From assembly GCA_018971455.1 (NCBI GenBank), contig JAGXAV010000080.1:1-7957 (forward strand): a DNA stretch of 7,957 nt, in the 5' to 3' direction. This DNA comes from Rhodospirillales bacterium (GTDB taxonomy: Bacteria; Pseudomonadota; Alphaproteobacteria; Acetobacterales; Acetobacteraceae). This document shows positions 6,569 to 7,957 of the stretch, piece after piece. The notes under the pieces were generated by a model that saw nothing but the letters and a program-made list of their open reading frames with translations, was not told where the DNA came from and ran no database searches. The translations under genes and the position numbers were made by a program. Every line of letters starts with the position of its first letter. Position 1 is the first letter of the stretch.

Positions 6569-7924
6569 CTACCGGGCGACGCCGGGGAACGGCACCATCG
6601 CCGGCCGCACCGGCGCGGAAGCGGGCATCGGGCTCGCCTTTTCCAGCCGCTCGACCCGATGGAGGTATTCGCGCAGGCAGACCGGCAGGACGAAGAAATA
6701 CCAGACGATCGCCTGGTAGCCGATGCCGACGAAATTGGCGCAGGCCATCACCGTCAGCAGCGCGCTCAGCAGCGTCTGTGACAGATCATGCAGCCAGAGC
6801 AGATGCGGCTGCCCCCGCGTGCGCCGGCGGACCCGCCAGAGATAGAGCAGCGCCAGCACCTGGATGCCGCCGAACATCAGCAGACCCGGAATGCCCTGCT
6901 CGCCCAGCACCTCGAAATACATGTTGTGGAAGGCCTTGCCGTGCACGATGTCGCCGGGCGCGCCAGGCGCGCCGGAGTCGGACGGAAAAGCGATGGTGTC
7001 GATGACATAGCTGTTGAACCCGCCGCCGAGTGGGTGCTGGGCGACGTAGCCGAGCGTCCATTTCCACACCAGGATACGGCCGAGTGCGGAATCTTCCTGA
7101 TTGTACTGGGTGGTGGTGGCCATCCGCGCTTCCCAGGAACTGGAGGTCGCGAGGCTGAACCCGAGGACCATGGCCAGGGCGATGGCGGCGAACGCGATTT
7201 TGCGCCGCGACTGCAGCCACATGAAGAAGCCGACCACGGCGAATGCCACCAGCGCGGTGCGCGCGAAGGTGCTGATGGCGCAGAAGATGCAGATGCCGAC
7301 CAGGAAGGTCGCGCCGAGATTGCGTAGCCACGGCATTTTGGGCAGCAGCACCGAATGGCGGCGCATGAAGAGGATGATCGGGATCATGGCGACGCTGAAG
7401 GTCGCCAGCGTGCTGCTCTCCAGCAGCAGATCATTGTTGTTGGTCAGGCCGAGATTGTGGCCGTAGCTGCTGCCGCCGAAGATGTCCTTCAGCCCGCGCG
7501 GCACCATGTGAAAACAGAGCGCGAACAGCACGACCAGGAGGAAGGCCTCGATTTGCACCCGTGATCGAAAGACGAAGGGAATGAAAGCCGAGACCAGCAC
7601 CGCTTTGACGGCCCAGGTCCATTTGTCATACGCCAGGCCCGGCACCACCGCCCAGGTCAGGCTGAGTGTGATCCAGGCGGCGAACAGGATGGTCAGGAAT
7701 GCCTGCATGGACAATCGCGGGCGGGCGCGGTTATCGGCGGCGAGATAGGCCAGGAGGGCGCCGATTCCCATGACCAGGGAGGAGGAGAACATCGCCACCA
7801 GCGTGCTCATCTCCTGCGGGTAGAAGATGTCGCCCCAGACATAGCCGAGGCTGATCACGAAGGGGGCGGTAATGCCCACGACGAAGAAGGAGAGATAGAC
7901 CAGCAGGACATAGAGATCGCTCAT
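6569..7924 (-). CDS. O-antigen ligase / O-glycosylation ligase family membrane protein (Wzy_C type)
   Basis: A polytopic inner-membrane protein of the WaaL/Wzy/PglL superfamily, which transfers or polymerises lipid-linked sugars on the periplasmic side. Of 451 aa, about eleven or twelve segments are hydrophobic, spread from residue 4 to about 418, with a large loop around 262-335. That loop carries the family signatures: a DSALGR...W segment with Arg283, HPLGGGF (297-303) and FHNMYFEVLGEQGIPGL (332-348, His333). FARTAL at 220-225 places another conserved Arg at a helix end. The N-terminal segment, the GGSSYG and NNND stretches, and the W..RM.T...Y..D.SA.GR pattern resemble the subgroup annotated as exosortase-A-associated O-glycosylation ligase (with a DUF5935-type N-terminus). 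No exosortase gene is in the window, so that role is inference. The C-terminal tail from about 430 is Pro/Ala-rich. The ATG at 7924 lacks a Shine-Dalgarno site but overlaps a TGA of a possible upstream gene. Confidence 0.88.
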   Translation of the reverse strand: MSDLYVLLVYLSFFVVGITAPFVISLGYVWGDIFYPQEMSTLVAMFSSSLVMGIGALLAYLAADNRARPRLSMQAFLTILFAAWITLSLTWAVVPGLAYDKWTWAVKAVLVSAFIPFVFRSRVQIEAFLLVVLFALCFHMVPRGLKDIFGGSSYGHNLGLTNNNDLLLESSTLATFSVAMIPIILFMRRHSVLLPKMPWLRNLGATFLVGICIFCAISTFARTALVAFAVVGFFMWLQSRRKIAFAAIALAMVLGFSLATSSSWEARMATTTQYNQEDSALGRILVWKWTLGYVAQHPLGGGFNSYVIDTIAFPSDSGAPGAPGDIVHGKAFHNMYFEVLGEQGIPGLLMFGGIQVLALLYLWRVRRRTRGQPHLLWLHDLSQTLLSALLTVMACANFVGIGYQAIVWYFFVLPVCLREYLHRVERLEKASPMPASAPVRPAMVPFPGVAR

Positions 7925-7957
7925 CGCCCGGGGACGCGCCTGCTGCCCGTCACCGCG
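7921..7957 (-). CDS. Possible 3' tail of an upstream gene (partial)
   Basis: On the minus strand one frame is open from the window edge (7957) to a TGA at 7921-7923 that overlaps the ligase start as ATGA. This is the same 4-base coupling seen at nadE and the 132-aa gene. The eleven visible codons (AVTGSRRVPGR) are rich in Arg, Gly and Val and say nothing of function. If real, it would probably be a surface-polysaccharide gene. The fragment is too short to be sure. Confidence 0.25.
   Translation of the reverse strand, partial: AVTGSRRVPGR

Noticed and set aside
4341..6719. 792-aa open frame on the + strand
   Set aside because: It lies antisense to nadE, the 132-aa gene and part of gltX. The product is Arg/Gly/Ala/His-rich without motifs, the usual antisense shadow of GC-rich coding DNA.

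Overview
The window is a GC-rich bacterial chromosome segment (clearly above 65% GC, with most third codon positions G or C). Its genes look alphaproteobacterial: an aerobic-pathway cobaltochelatase CobT, a glutamyl-tRNA synthetase of the short alphaproteobacterial type, and a glutamine-dependent NAD+ synthetase. The overall character suggests Rhodospirillales/Acetobacteraceae, but that placement is inference from protein style, not from a marker gene.

Layout. On the + strand, cobT enters from the left edge and ends at 1643. A 183-base gap follows, starting with a very AT-rich patch (about 24% GC over 50 bases) that carries a candidate promoter. It leads to a small one-helix membrane protein (1827-2033). 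A short convergent junction with a GC-rich hairpin (2034-2069) separates this from a minus-strand block that fills the rest of the window.

Read in its own direction (right to left), the minus-strand block is: the possible tail of an unseen gene; a polytopic O-antigen-ligase/O-glycosylation-ligase family protein (6569-7924); nadE (4839-6503); a 132-aa protein I do not recognise (4444-4842); a divergent gltX-type glutamyl-tRNA synthetase (3161-4447); and an AstE/AspA-type zinc-dependent deacylase (2070-3035). nadE, the unknown gene and gltX are joined by two 4-base stop/start overlaps, so they almost certainly form one translationally coupled operon. The deacylase follows after a 125-base gap with three helically phased repeats.

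No complete novel system is evident. The most unusual points are the eroded active-site motifs of the GluRS-like protein (no SPTG, no IEDTD, LSRR for LSKR, Gln for the glutamate-pocket Tyr), its coupling to an unrecognised acidic protein and to NadE, and the AT-rich leader of the small membrane protein. No tRNA, rRNA, CRISPR, insertion sequence or phage feature was seen.
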